Under the pieces are notes generated by a model. That model saw nothing but the letters and a program-made list of their open reading frames with translations. It was not told where the DNA came from and did no database searches. From Paracoccaceae bacterium (GTDB lineage: Bacteria > Pseudomonadota > Alphaproteobacteria > Rhodobacterales > Rhodobacteraceae): a DNA stretch of 7,096 nt. Positions within the stretch are counted from its first letter, which is position 1; every line of letters begins with the position of its first letter. This document shows positions 1 to 5,680 of this stretch, piece by piece. The position numbers were made by a program, and so were the translations under genes. The stretch covers positions 1 through 7,096 of the forward strand of contig SKWJ01000455.1 in assembly GCA_007128995.1 (NCBI GenBank). The letters are read 5' to 3'.

Positions 1-28
1 CGCGCAGGCCGAACCCGGCCCCTGCGCG
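1..28. terminator. Perfect inverted repeat at the left edge, possible terminator
   Basis: CGCGCAGG (1-8) is the exact reverse complement of CCTGCGCG (21-28), giving an 8-bp GC stem with a 12-nt loop. Inside the loop a small GGCC/GGCC pairing (7-10 with 17-20) is an alternative fold. There is no T-tract on the visible side, and the gene to its left lies outside the window, so it could be the terminator of that gene or part of a tandem hairpin block behind secB. The structure is seen directly; the role is inferred. Confidence 0.3.
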
Positions 29-35
29 CAACGAC

Positions 36-69
36 AACACCCCTGCCACGCGACCGGGGCAGGGGTGTT
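36..69 (-). terminator. Strong 12-bp hairpin downstream of secB, probable terminator
   Basis: AACACCCCTGCC (36-47) and GGCAGGGGTGTT (58-69) form a perfect 12-bp stem with a 10-nt loop, about 30 nt beyond the secB stop codon. It is the strongest hairpin at this end of the window. On the minus strand the stem ends in GTGTT followed by GTCGTTG, so the U-tract is poor; the element is nearly symmetric and may stop transcription from either side. Assignment to secB rests on position. Confidence 0.5.
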
Positions 70-81
70 ACTGGTCCGGCA

Positions 82-98
82 TGCGCCGCTCTGGCGCA
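82..98 (-). terminator. Small hairpin just behind the secB stop
   Basis: TGCGCC (82-87) pairs perfectly with GGCGCA (93-98) around a 5-nt loop, only 3 nt after the secB TGA. It may protect the 3' end of the secB transcript or act together with the larger 36-69 hairpin. It has no T-tract and is too short to be a convincing terminator alone. Confidence 0.22.
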
Positions 99-101
99 GC
101 C

Positions 102-626
102 TCAGTTGGCGACGGGCGCATCCTTTTTCTGCGCCTGAAGAGCGGCCTGACGCTGCAATTCCTGCTTGTACAGCGCAAGGAAATCCACTGTATCCAGATT
201 CAGTGCCGGGAAACCGCCATCGCGCGTGACATCCGATATGATCCGCCGCGCGAACGGGAACAGCATCCGCGGGCACTCGATCAGCAGGAACGGATGCAAC
301 TGCTCTTGCGGCACGCCTTCAATCAGGAACAACCCGACATAATCCAGCTCGACAATGAACAATGTCGCGTCGTCAGACTTGTTTTTCGAGGTGATCTTGA
401 ACTTGGTCGCAATCTCGTACTGGCCTTCTGTTTCGCGCTTGTTCGCATCCAGAGAAACCTGCACCTGAATGTCAGGCTGCACATTCGACCCTTGCAGCTT
501 TTTCTGCGCAGCGACATTCTCAAAAGACAGATCGCGCATGTATTGCGCCAGAATGCGCATGTTCACCTTGGGCGGGGTGGCCCCGTTTTGCGCGCCAGCG
601 GCACCCTGCGGGTCTGTGTCGGCCAT
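102..626 (-). CDS. secB: SecB, protein-export chaperone
   Basis: This is the cytoplasmic export chaperone, a tetramer that holds preproteins unfolded and delivers them to SecA at the Sec translocon. The 174-aa product has the family core: NMRILAQYMRDLSFEN (residues 22-37), an ELDYVGLF strand (93-100) and the very conserved IECPRMLFPFARRIISDV block (116-133), followed by RDGGFPALNLDTVDF. Length fits alphaproteobacterial SecB. The polar first 18 residues and the Lys/Gln/Ala tail are variable in the family. The start is the ATG at 626: AAGGAG lies 6 nt upstream (633-638), and the 17-residue upstream extension of the frame does not resemble SecB. It lies 96 nt downstream of fxsA on the same strand and may be cotranscribed with it or use the candidate promoter at 668-696. 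The identity is clear. Confidence 0.97.
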   Translation of the reverse strand: MADTDPQGAAGAQNGATPPKVNMRILAQYMRDLSFENVAAQKKLQGSNVQPDIQVQVSLDANKRETEGQYEIATKFKITSKNKSDDATLFIVELDYVGLFLIEGVPQEQLHPFLLIECPRMLFPFARRIISDVTRDGGFPALNLDTVDFLALYKQELQRQAALQAQKKDAPVAN

Positions 627-667
627 GAAAATCTCCTTGAATGATGTCCTGTTTCGCTCTGGCAGCG

Positions 668-696
668 CTTCTAGCATTCTGGCGGGGCACGCTCAA
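668..696 (-). promoter_or_regulatory. Candidate sigma-70 promoter for secB
   Basis: Read on the minus strand, TTGAGC (691-696) and TAGAAG (668-673) are separated by exactly 17 nt, each matching the sigma-70 consensus at 4 of 6 positions. Transcription would start near 661, giving a leader of about 35 nt before the secB start. Two four-of-six matches can occur by chance, so this is a suggestion. Confidence 0.33.
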
Positions 697-722
697 TGCC
701 GCATTTCCCGGCCTGCACAGGC

Positions 723-1172
723 CTATCTCTCGCGGTCTGGAAGGCGCGGGCGTTCCGGGTCTTCCGGCTTCGGCTGCGCGTCATACTCGCCCTCGATGAT
801 CACCGCGCCAGAACTGCCGCGCTGCGTCTTGACCGATTTCAGCACCTGCACAAGCACCAGCATCCGCACGGGCGGGATCAGCAGCAGCAACCCAAGCGCA
901 TCCGTGAAGAACCCGGGCAGCACCAGCAGGATCCCCCCGATCAGCCGCAGGGCGGAATGGGCCAGCGGGCTGGCGGGGCTGTCTTGCCGGTCGAGCGCCG
1001 CGCGCACCTCATGGATGTTGCGTTGCGGTTCCAGCCGCAGCAAGACCAGACCCAGAGCAGCCGTCAGGAAGATCTCTGCCAGCGTGCCGATCACGCCGAT
1101 GTGTCCCCCAAATTGCACGAAAAGTGCAATTTCCAGGATCGGAACCCCGAGAAAAACCAATAAAAGCCACAT
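723..1172 (-). CDS. fxsA: FxsA-family inner-membrane protein
   Basis: This 149-aa membrane protein belongs to the FxsA family, named for suppression of F-plasmid exclusion of phage T7 in E. coli when overproduced; its normal cellular job is unknown. Predicted membrane segments lie at about residues 2-20, 25-46 and 74-101. The family signature is present as LPGFFTDALGLLLLIPPVR (85-103), preceded by the usual RLIGG turn (76-80). The C-terminal 30 or so residues are charged and proline-rich (EDPERPRLPDRER), as in other members. I chose the ATG at 1172 because GGAAGGA sits 7 nt upstream and the protein then begins with the typical hydrophobic MWLLLVFLGVPILE; an upstream in-frame start at 1196 would add eight charged residues. 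It is divergent from the Tim44-like gene, and secB follows 96 nt downstream. Confidence 0.93.
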   Translation of the reverse strand: MWLLLVFLGVPILEIALFVQFGGHIGVIGTLAEIFLTAALGLVLLRLEPQRNIHEVRAALDRQDSPASPLAHSALRLIGGILLVLPGFFTDALGLLLLIPPVRMLVLVQVLKSVKTQRGSSGAVIIEGEYDAQPKPEDPERPRLPDRER

Positions 1173-1279
1173 ATCTCTGTCCTTCCTGCGTAACATAGGG
1201 TCGCATGTGGTGGACTTGCTGCGAAACGCACCTTACATAGGCATCTGACCCGCCATACCAACCCTTGGCCGAGGAAACA
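1173..1279. promoter_or_regulatory. Divergent intergenic region between fxsA and the Tim44-like gene
   Basis: This 107-nt gap must carry promoters for both directions because fxsA and the Tim44-like gene are transcribed away from each other. The best rightward candidate is TGGACT-N17-TACATA (1210-1238), and the best leftward one is TTGGTA-N16-TATGTA read on the minus strand; both are weak matches. No operator-like palindrome stands out. The presence of promoters is inferred from gene arrangement rather than strong motifs. Confidence 0.35.
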
Positions 1280-1948
1280 ATGGAACCTGCCGTGATCCAG
1301 CTTCTTATTCTTGCCGGAATAGCCGTCTTTCTGATTCTGCGCCTGCGCTCGGTGCTCGGGTCGCGCGACGGATATGAACAGACGCCTGTTGCCCGTCAGG
1401 GCTCTGGCCCGGAACTGGACAAGAAACCCCGTTTCGAAGTGATCGAGGGTGGACCAGACACCGATATCACCGATCACGTCCCCGAAGGCTCTGATATGGC
1501 CAAGGCGTTGGGGCGGATGAAGGCCGTTGATCCCGATTTCAGCGTTGACGAATTCCTGCAAGGCGCACGCGGCGCCTATGAGATGATCCTGATGGCATTC
1601 GAATCCTCGGATCTGGACTCGATCCTGCCTTTCCTGTCGCGCGATGTGTTCAACAGCTTTGATGAAGTCGTGCAACTGCGCGAAACTCAGGGGCTGCGCG
1701 TGGATGCCACATTCGTGGGGCTGGGCGAGCTGGAAATTGTCGATGCCACCTTTGACGAAGACAGCAAGGAAGGCGAGATCACGATCAAGTTCGTGGGCGA
1801 GTTGACATCCGTGGTGCGCAAGGCCGATAGCGGCGAGGTGGTCGAGGGTGACCCCAATGTCGTGAAGCGGCAAAAGGATATCTGGACCTTTGCGCGCGAC
1901 ATGTCATCGGACAGCCCGAACTGGAAACTCGTCGCCACTGGCGGATGA
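1280..1948 (+). CDS. Tim44-like domain protein, membrane-anchored (TimA-type)
   Basis: The 222-aa protein has an N-terminal hydrophobic anchor (about residues 4-21, AVIQLLILAGIAVFLILR), then the family-typical LRSVLGSRDGYE stretch (22-33), an acidic linker, and a Tim44-like domain from about residue 83 to the end. That domain contains DPDFSVDEFLQGARGAYEMI (84-103), FLSRDVFNSF (118-127) and the closing IWTFARD...PNWKLVAT (201-220). The mitochondrial homologue Tim44 tethers Hsp70 to the import channel; in alphaproteobacteria these proteins are predicted adaptors at the inner membrane with no settled function. The start is the ATG at 1280, with GAGGA at 1271-1275; a TTG at 1265 is in frame, but it overlaps that ribosome-binding site. 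The stop overlaps the smr start (ATGA), so the two are probably translationally coupled. Family assignment is firm, function is not. Confidence 0.92.
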   Translation: MEPAVIQLLILAGIAVFLILRLRSVLGSRDGYEQTPVARQGSGPELDKKPRFEVIEGGPDTDITDHVPEGSDMAKALGRMKAVDPDFSVDEFLQGARGAYEMILMAFESSDLDSILPFLSRDVFNSFDEVVQLRETQGLRVDATFVGLGELEIVDATFDEDSKEGEITIKFVGELTSVVRKADSGEVVEGDPNVVKRQKDIWTFARDMSSDSPNWKLVATGG

Positions 1949-2562
1949 GCGGCAGACGGCGCAATCTGACGCCGGAAGACCGGGAGCTTTGGGGCCGCGT
2001 GGTGCAGACTGCGCGGCCCTTGCACAAACCTGCCCGGTTCCCTGACCTGCCCACGACCAGCTCCGACCCCGCACCCGGAACCCCGGCTGCCAGCCCGGCC
2101 CAACCCTCACGCAGCGCCAGCAAAACGCGCATCACCCTCAGGCCAGACCCGACTGCCAGACCCGGACAGCATGATCTGTCGCGCCCGATTTCCGAAGCAC
2201 TGGCGCAAGGCACCGTCCAGATGGACAAGCGCCAGTTCCAGCGCATGAGCCGGGGCAAGCTTGAACCCGAAGCCCGCATCGACCTGCATGGCATGACGCT
2301 GGCGCAGGCGCATGGCGCGCTCAACAGTTTCATCCTGCGCGCGCAATCCGCCGGGTTGCGGCTGGTGCTTGTCATCACCGGCAAGGGCAAGACCCTTGCC
2401 GATGACGGGCCGATCCCGCGCCGTCAGGGAGCGTTGAAACAGGATGTGCCGCATTGGCTGCGCATGGCCCCGCTGAAACCGGCTGTGCTGGAACTCCGCG
2501 AAGCCCATGCCCGCCATGGCGGCAGCGGGGCCTATTACGTCTATCTGCGCCGTCCGCGCTAG
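1945..2562 (+). CDS. Smr-domain (small MutS-related) protein
   Basis: This 205-aa protein has a C-terminal Smr domain (about residues 108-203). Visible motifs are IDLHGMTLAQAH (112-123, the LDLHG motif), VITGKGK (143-149, the TGxG motif) and HGGSGAYYVYLRR (191-203). Smr domains are found at the end of MutS2 and in stand-alone proteins, several of which cut or nick nucleic acid; the cellular role of this short alphaproteobacterial type is unknown. The N-terminal half is basic, then Pro/Ser/Ala-rich (residues 27-80) and probably disordered; the segment MDKRQFQRMSRGKLEPEARIDLHG bridges into the domain and is conserved in type. The start ATG overlaps the stop of the Tim44-like gene by 4 nt, so the two form one transcription unit. 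It is convergent with dnaQ. Confidence 0.93.
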   Translation: MSGRRRNLTPEDRELWGRVVQTARPLHKPARFPDLPTTSSDPAPGTPAASPAQPSRSASKTRITLRPDPTARPGQHDLSRPISEALAQGTVQMDKRQFQRMSRGKLEPEARIDLHGMTLAQAHGALNSFILRAQSAGLRLVLVITGKGKTLADDGPIPRRQGALKQDVPHWLRMAPLKPAVLELREAHARHGGSGAYYVYLRRPR

Positions 2563-2629
2563 AGTGCTCACCGATCAGTTGAGGCAGCAAAGCTGCATAG
2601 CGCGGAATAAAGGGCGTCAGCCCGCCACG

Positions 2630-2662
2630 CATCGCCGCGCCGCCCGTCGCGATGCGGCGATG
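2630..2662. terminator. GC-rich hairpin in the smr/dnaQ convergent gap, possible bidirectional terminator
   Basis: The 180-nt gap 2563-2742 lies between two converging genes and contains no credible coding sequence. CATCGCCGC (2630-2638) pairs perfectly with GCGGCGATG (2654-2662), a 9-bp stem with a 15-nt loop; GCATCGC (2629-2635) with GCGATGC (2649-2655) is an alternative 7-bp pairing. A smaller GCAGC/GCTGC hairpin (2584-2596) and a GTGC/GCAC hairpin around TTTAT (2679-2691) also lie here. None has a clear T-tract, so either these are GC-type terminators or termination depends on Rho. Confidence 0.35.
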
Positions 2663-2742
2663 TTCGGTCACGGCTATGGTGCTTTATGCACGCCAGATCC
2701 GCGCAAGATCAGAGCCATGCGCATAAGGCAGCCATGACCCCT

Positions 2743-3444
2743 TCAGCCACGCCCGGCCTTGGCATAGCGGCCCCAGACCGGCGCGTCGCCCAGACCCGCG
2801 ACAAAGGCCGCATGCGCGGCACGTTCCTCTTCGGTCAAGCGAGGGGGCAGGGGCACTGGCCTGCGCGGCAAGGGTGCGGCCTTGCCCCCTGCGCCCATCT
2901 CATAGGGATCATTTGACAGCGCGAAATCCGGCTGCTGCCCACCCAGAAGCTCCAGATAGACTTCGGCCAGAATCTCGCTGTCCAGAAGCGCGCCATGCTT
3001 GGTGCGTTCGGAATTATCAATTCCGAATCGGCGGCACAGCGCATCCAGCGAGGCTGGCGCACCGGGGAATTTCTTGCGCGCAAGGGTCAATGTGTCAAAG
3101 GCCTGCTCTGGCGGCAAAAGCGGGCGGTTTGCCCAGCCCAGTTCGGCATTGAGGAATTTCATGTCAAAACTGGCATTGTGGATCACCAGCCGCGCATCCC
3201 CCACAAACGTCAGAAACGCATCGACAATCGCGTCAAACAGGGGCTGATCGCGCAGGAAATCATCGCCCAGCCCATGCACCGCAAAGGCTTCTGGCGGCAT
3301 TGGGCGGTTGGGGTTGATATATTGATGATAGGTCCGACCCGTCGGCATAAGATTGACAAGCTCGACCACCCCGATCTCGACAATCCTGTGGCCCTCGCCG
3401 GGCTCGAACCCGGTTGTTTCCGTATCCAGAACAAGCTCACGCAT
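2743..3444 (-). CDS. dnaQ: DNA polymerase III epsilon subunit, 3'-5' proofreading exonuclease
   Basis: This is the proofreading subunit of the replicative polymerase core: it removes mispaired 3' nucleotides and binds the alpha subunit. The 233-aa product carries a complete DEDDh exonuclease set: ExoI DTETTG (D7, E9), ExoII HNASFDMKFLNAE (89-101, catalytic D94) and ExoIII with H150 and D155 in KHGALLDSE (149-157). The region after about residue 185 is proline-rich, then ends in ERAAHAAFV...APVWGRY (208-227), the expected alpha-binding tail. The start is the ATG at 3444, which shares one base with the coaE stop (TGATG), with GAGGGGTGG just upstream; the TTG codon before it lies within that overlap. 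It is the last gene of the maf-aroE-coaE-dnaQ operon. Placing a replication-fidelity gene beside oriC is typical of alphaproteobacteria. Confidence 0.97.
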   Translation of the reverse strand: MRELVLDTETTGFEPGEGHRIVEIGVVELVNLMPTGRTYHQYINPNRPMPPEAFAVHGLGDDFLRDQPLFDAIVDAFLTFVGDARLVIHNASFDMKFLNAELGWANRPLLPPEQAFDTLTLARKKFPGAPASLDALCRRFGIDNSERTKHGALLDSEILAEVYLELLGGQQPDFALSNDPYEMGAGGKAAPLPRRPVPLPPRLTEEERAAHAAFVAGLGDAPVWGRYAKAGRG

Positions 3445-4019
3445 CAACCACCCCTCAATCGCTCTGCCAAGGTCTGCACGGCGGCCCGCGCGCTGTCCAT
3501 ATCGGTTGTCTCGATCACGAAATCTGCGCGCGCGCGCTTTTCCGCATCGGGCATCTGGCGCGCAAGGATCGCGTCCAGTTGTGCCGCGCTCATGTCGGGG
3601 CGGGCCAGAACACGGGCGCGCTGCACGGCCTCTGGGGCGGTGACAACCAGCACACCATCAACCTTTGCGCCAGTTTCAAACAGAAGCGGGATGTCCAGCA
3701 CCACCAGCGGCCCGCTCTGGGCTGCGACAAATTCATCCCGGTCCCTGGCAACCAGCGGATGCACGGCACGCTCCAGCCGCGCAAGCGCGGTCGGATCATC
3801 CGCAATCCAGTCTTTCAAAATGGCACGGTCCACAGCCCCACCCTGCACTGCCTTGGCACACAGCGCGCCGACAGCGTCCACTGCCGCGCCACCGGGGCCA
3901 TAAAGCCTGTGCACTGCCGCATCGGCATCCCAGACCGGAACACCCAGGTCCCGGAAAAACCCTGCCGTGGTGCTTTTCCCCATCCCGATCGAACCGGTCA
4001 GCCCCAGACGATACGGCAT
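3444..4019 (-). CDS. coaE: Dephospho-CoA kinase
   Basis: This enzyme catalyses the last step of coenzyme A synthesis, phosphorylating the ribose 3'-hydroxyl of dephospho-CoA with ATP. The 191-aa protein shows the P-loop GSIGMGKST (residues 9-17), the WDAD motif (30-33) that contributes the catalytic aspartates, AVHPLV (85-90), LDIPLLFETG (108-117) and the closing lid region QMPDAEKRARADFVIE (155-170). Two adjacent ATG codons (4022 and 4019) could start it. I chose 4019 because it matches the usual length before the LGLTGSIG motif and is better spaced from the upstream GGGGG (4 nt rather than 1); using 4022 adds one Met and turns the 1-nt overlap with aroE into 4 nt. Its stop shares a base with the dnaQ start. 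Confidence 0.96.
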   Translation of the reverse strand: MPYRLGLTGSIGMGKSTTAGFFRDLGVPVWDADAAVHRLYGPGGAAVDAVGALCAKAVQGGAVDRAILKDWIADDPTALARLERAVHPLVARDRDEFVAAQSGPLVVLDIPLLFETGAKVDGVLVVTAPEAVQRARVLARPDMSAAQLDAILARQMPDAEKRARADFVIETTDMDSARAAVQTLAERLRGG

Positions 4020-4843
4020 CATGCCCCCAGCACCGCGCGGCGCAAACCCGCATCTACCACAGGGCGCTGGCCGAACCAGCGCTCAAAGCCCGGAGCCGCC
4101 TGATACAGCAGCATCCCCAGCCCATCGACAACCCTGCACCCGCGTGCCCGCGCGGCGCGCAACAGCGCCGTTTCCAGGGGCGTATAGACAATGTCGGTCA
4201 CCACTGCGTCCGGGTGCAACATCTCTGCGGGCAAATCCAGCGGCGGTTGCCCCTCCATGCCCAGCGAACTGGTATTCACAACCAGCGCCGCCTGTGGCAA
4301 CGCATCTGCATAGTCTGTCCAGTCCAGCACCCGGACCGCCAGCCCCAGATCCGCCACCAGCGCCTCGGCGCGCGCGCGGGTGCGATTGGTCAGCCAGATC
4401 TCTGGCACCCCGGCTTCGGCCAGCGCCACCAACACCGCACGCGCCGCGCCACCCGCCCCCAATACCAGCGCCGGGCCTGCACCTGACTGCCAGTCCGGCA
4501 CGCCTTCGCGCAGGTTCTGGAGGAAGCCGTAGCCATCTGTATTATCCGCCAGGATCCGGCCATCGCGGAAACTCAGCGTATTGGCCGCCCCGATCCGGCG
4601 GGCCGTGGGGGTTGCCTCATGTGCCAGCGCCAGCGCCGCCTGTTTATGCGGCAGGGTGACATTCACACCGACAAACCCCGCTGCAGGCAGGGCGCGCAAC
4701 ACCATGCCCAGATCCTCTGGTGCGACATGCAGCGGCACATAATGCCCGCGCAGCCCGTGAACCTGCAACCAATGCCCATGCAGGACGGGCGAGCGGCTAT
4801 GCCCGACCGGACAGCCAATAACCCCTGCCAGCGGAACCATCAT
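4019..4843 (-). CDS. aroE: Shikimate dehydrogenase (NADP+)
   Basis: This enzyme reduces 3-dehydroshikimate to shikimate with NADPH in the aromatic amino-acid (chorismate) pathway. The 274-aa protein has all main landmarks: the substrate-binding serines in GHSRSP (S16, S18), NVTLPHK with catalytic Lys67, N88 in GAANTL and D103 in NTDGYGF, the NADP-binding loop GAGGAARA (129-136) followed by NRT (153-155), NTSSLGM (190-196), and the C-terminal GMLLYQAAPGFERWFG (243-258) carrying Q248. The start ATG at 4843 overlaps the maf stop as ATGA, with GAGG 7 nt upstream inside the maf end; a second ATG follows immediately at 4840. It is the second gene of the operon. NADP preference is inferred from the NRT motif. 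Confidence 0.97.
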   Translation of the reverse strand: MMVPLAGVIGCPVGHSRSPVLHGHWLQVHGLRGHYVPLHVAPEDLGMVLRALPAAGFVGVNVTLPHKQAALALAHEATPTARRIGAANTLSFRDGRILADNTDGYGFLQNLREGVPDWQSGAGPALVLGAGGAARAVLVALAEAGVPEIWLTNRTRARAEALVADLGLAVRVLDWTDYADALPQAALVVNTSSLGMEGQPPLDLPAEMLHPDAVVTDIVYTPLETALLRAARARGCRVVDGLGMLLYQAAPGFERWFGQRPVVDAGLRRAVLGA

Positions 4844-5433
4844 GCCGCCACCTCGCCGCGCAGCGCCAGATAGTTCAGCAATTCCAGCAAGGGCAGGCCC
4901 AGAATCGTGAAATAGTCGCCCTGTACCTGCGCAAACAGCCGCACGCCTTCCTCCTCCAGCTTGTAGGCCCCGACCGAACTGCCAATACCGGGCCAGTTCC
5001 GCGCCAGATACGCCTCAAGATAGGCGTCAGAGAACCCGCGCATCGTCAGGCGTGCAACACCCACATGCCGCCAGACAGGTTCGCCGTCCAGATACAGCAC
5101 TGCCGCCGATAACAACTGATGCGCCCGACCGCGCAATGCGACCAACTGGGCACGCGCTGCGTCCAGACTGTCGGGCTTCTCGAAAATTCCGCCCTTGAAG
5201 GACAAGACCTGATCACAGCCCAGAACCAGCGCGCCCGGATACCGCCCTGACACCTTGCGCGCCTTGGCTTCGGCCAGCGCATCGGCAATGTCGCGCGGGG
5301 TGGCATGCTCGGCCTGAAGCGCAGCCCGCAATGCATCCTCGTCAACGCGCGCGGCCTGTACCTCCAGGCTCAGGCCGGCATTTTCCAGCATCTGCCGCCG
5401 GATCGCGGATTGAGAGGCAAGAATAAGGGCCAT
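4840..5433 (-). CDS. Maf-family nucleotide pyrophosphatase (YceF-like)
   Basis: Maf/HAM1-like enzymes hydrolyse non-canonical or surplus nucleoside triphosphates to monophosphate and pyrophosphate, cleaning the nucleotide pool. The 197-aa protein begins LILASQSAIRRQML (3-16), the family's substrate loop, though with SQSAIRR in place of the more usual S.SPRR. It continues with VDE (30-32), GCDQVL (72-77) and FEKP (84-87), and ends with QGDYFTILGLPLLELLNYL. The DQ in GCDQV resembles the YceF subgroup (7-methyl-GTP pyrophosphatase in E. coli) more than the DT of the dTTP/UTP type, so YceF-like activity is a reasonable guess. It is first in the maf-aroE-coaE-dnaQ operon and borders the predicted oriC: its start codon forms the end of a perfect DnaA box (5433-5441). 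AGGAT (5441-5445) is the likely ribosome-binding site and lies within the same stretch. Confidence 0.93.
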   Translation of the reverse strand: MALILASQSAIRRQMLENAGLSLEVQAARVDEDALRAALQAEHATPRDIADALAEAKARKVSGRYPGALVLGCDQVLSFKGGIFEKPDSLDAARAQLVALRGRAHQLLSAAVLYLDGEPVWRHVGVARLTMRGFSDAYLEAYLARNWPGIGSSVGAYKLEEEGVRLFAQVQGDYFTILGLPLLELLNYLALRGEVAA

Positions 5434-5441
5434 GTGGATAA
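5433..5441 (-). promoter_or_regulatory. Perfect DnaA box spanning the maf start codon
   Basis: On the minus strand TTATCCACA runs directly into the maf ATG, so the last A of the box is the first base of the start codon. It matches all nine positions of TTATNCACA. It stands about 255 nt from the main cluster and could act as an outlying origin box or as an operator over maf translation or transcription. Confidence 0.72.
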
Positions 5442-5546
5442 TCCTGTGTTCAACCGCAAGCGGAAAGCCGGGACAACCTTTCGCAAAACCGATCCAAAGC
5501 CCCGGTCAGCCCGCTTGTGCCAGAGAGCGCAGGGCACTGGCAAGAG

Positions 5547-5555
5547 TCTTCCACA
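5547..5555 (+). promoter_or_regulatory. Weak DnaA box
   Basis: TCTTCCACA matches TTATCCACA at 7 of 9 positions and overlaps the end of a GAGTC (GANTC) site at 5544-5548. Weak boxes spaced through an origin can bind DnaA-ATP cooperatively, but a 7/9 match is not strong on its own. Confidence 0.3.
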
Positions 5556-5566
5556 TGGGGACAAGC

Positions 5567-5612
5567 CCAAAACCACGATGTGCAAAACTTTTTTCAGGCT
5601 TGCACGTTTTGG
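5567..5612. repeat. Interrupted inverted repeat in the left part of oriC
   Basis: CCAAAAC (5567-5573) pairs with GTTTTGG (5606-5612), and GTGCAA (5580-5585) pairs with TTGCAC (5600-5605). The two right-hand arms are contiguous and the left-hand arms are separated by 6 nt, giving a 13-bp stem with one bulge and a 14-nt loop containing a six-T run. It lies between the weak DnaA box and the AT-rich block. It could be a terminator, a protein-binding palindrome or an extruding cruciform; the role is unknown. Confidence 0.45.
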
Positions 5613-5636
5613 TGAAATTCCCTATTTGTTCCAAAA

Positions 5637-5649
5637 TAACATATTGATT
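5637..5649 (-). promoter_or_regulatory. Exact IHF consensus match
   Basis: On the minus strand AATCAATATGTTA fits the integration host factor consensus WATCAANNNNTTR at every fixed position. IHF bends origin DNA in E. coli and Caulobacter to help or regulate initiation. The site lies at the left border of the AT-rich block, where chance matches are more likely, so confidence is moderate. Confidence 0.5.
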
Positions 5650-5680
5650 TAATTAGTATTAATTCTTTCTTAACCAAATT
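5641..5680. other. AT-rich block, likely DNA unwinding element
   Basis: Only 6 of these 40 bases are G or C, in strong contrast to the GC-rich surroundings. It sits 16 nt left of the DnaA-box cluster, the usual position of the segment melted by DnaA-ATP before helicase loading. It contains three TTAA tetramers (5649, 5659, 5670). The base composition is seen directly; the melting role is inferred from position. Confidence 0.72.
5659..5673 (+). promoter_or_regulatory. CtrA-type binding motif (TTAA-N7-TTAAC)
   Basis: TTAATTCTTTCTTAA followed by CC is an exact TTAA-N7-TTAAC motif. In Caulobacter, phosphorylated CtrA binds such sites inside the origin and blocks replication in swarmer cells. Rhodobacterales encode CtrA but are best known to use it for motility and gene-transfer-agent control. 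Here the motif lies inside the putative unwinding element, so binding could directly compete with melting. The AT-rich context raises the chance-match rate. Confidence 0.45.

Noticed and set aside
627..677. 17-residue N-terminal extension of SecB
   Set aside because: It covers the AAGGAG ribosome-binding site and does not resemble SecB sequence.
469..1248. 259-codon open frame on the plus strand across secB and fxsA
   Set aside because: Serine/arginine-rich low-complexity product antisense to two recognised genes; no motif support.
1265..1279. TTG start for the Tim44-like gene, five codons upstream of the ATG
   Set aside because: The codons overlap the GAGGA ribosome-binding site, and the family's proteins normally begin right before the hydrophobic anchor.
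1091..1873. 260-codon open frame on the minus strand opposite the Tim44-like gene
   Set aside because: It has no recognisable family and covers fxsA's start region and most of the Tim44-like gene, which has clear family motifs on the plus strand. Long antisense frames are common in GC-rich DNA.
2375..2671. 98-codon minus-strand frame starting with GTG in the smr/dnaQ gap
   Set aside because: Most of it is antisense to the conserved Smr domain, the start has no clear ribosome-binding site, and the product resembles nothing I recognise. A short unique part (2563-2671) could be a gene relic but cannot be supported.
2563..2742. SRP RNA or tRNA in the convergent gap
   Set aside because: No tRNA cloverleaf or T-loop sequence and no SRP RNA signature; only small GC hairpins are visible.
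3665..4659. Long plus-strand frames opposite coaE and aroE
   Set aside because: Proline/histidine/arginine-rich shadow translations of genes whose minus-strand products carry complete catalytic motifs.
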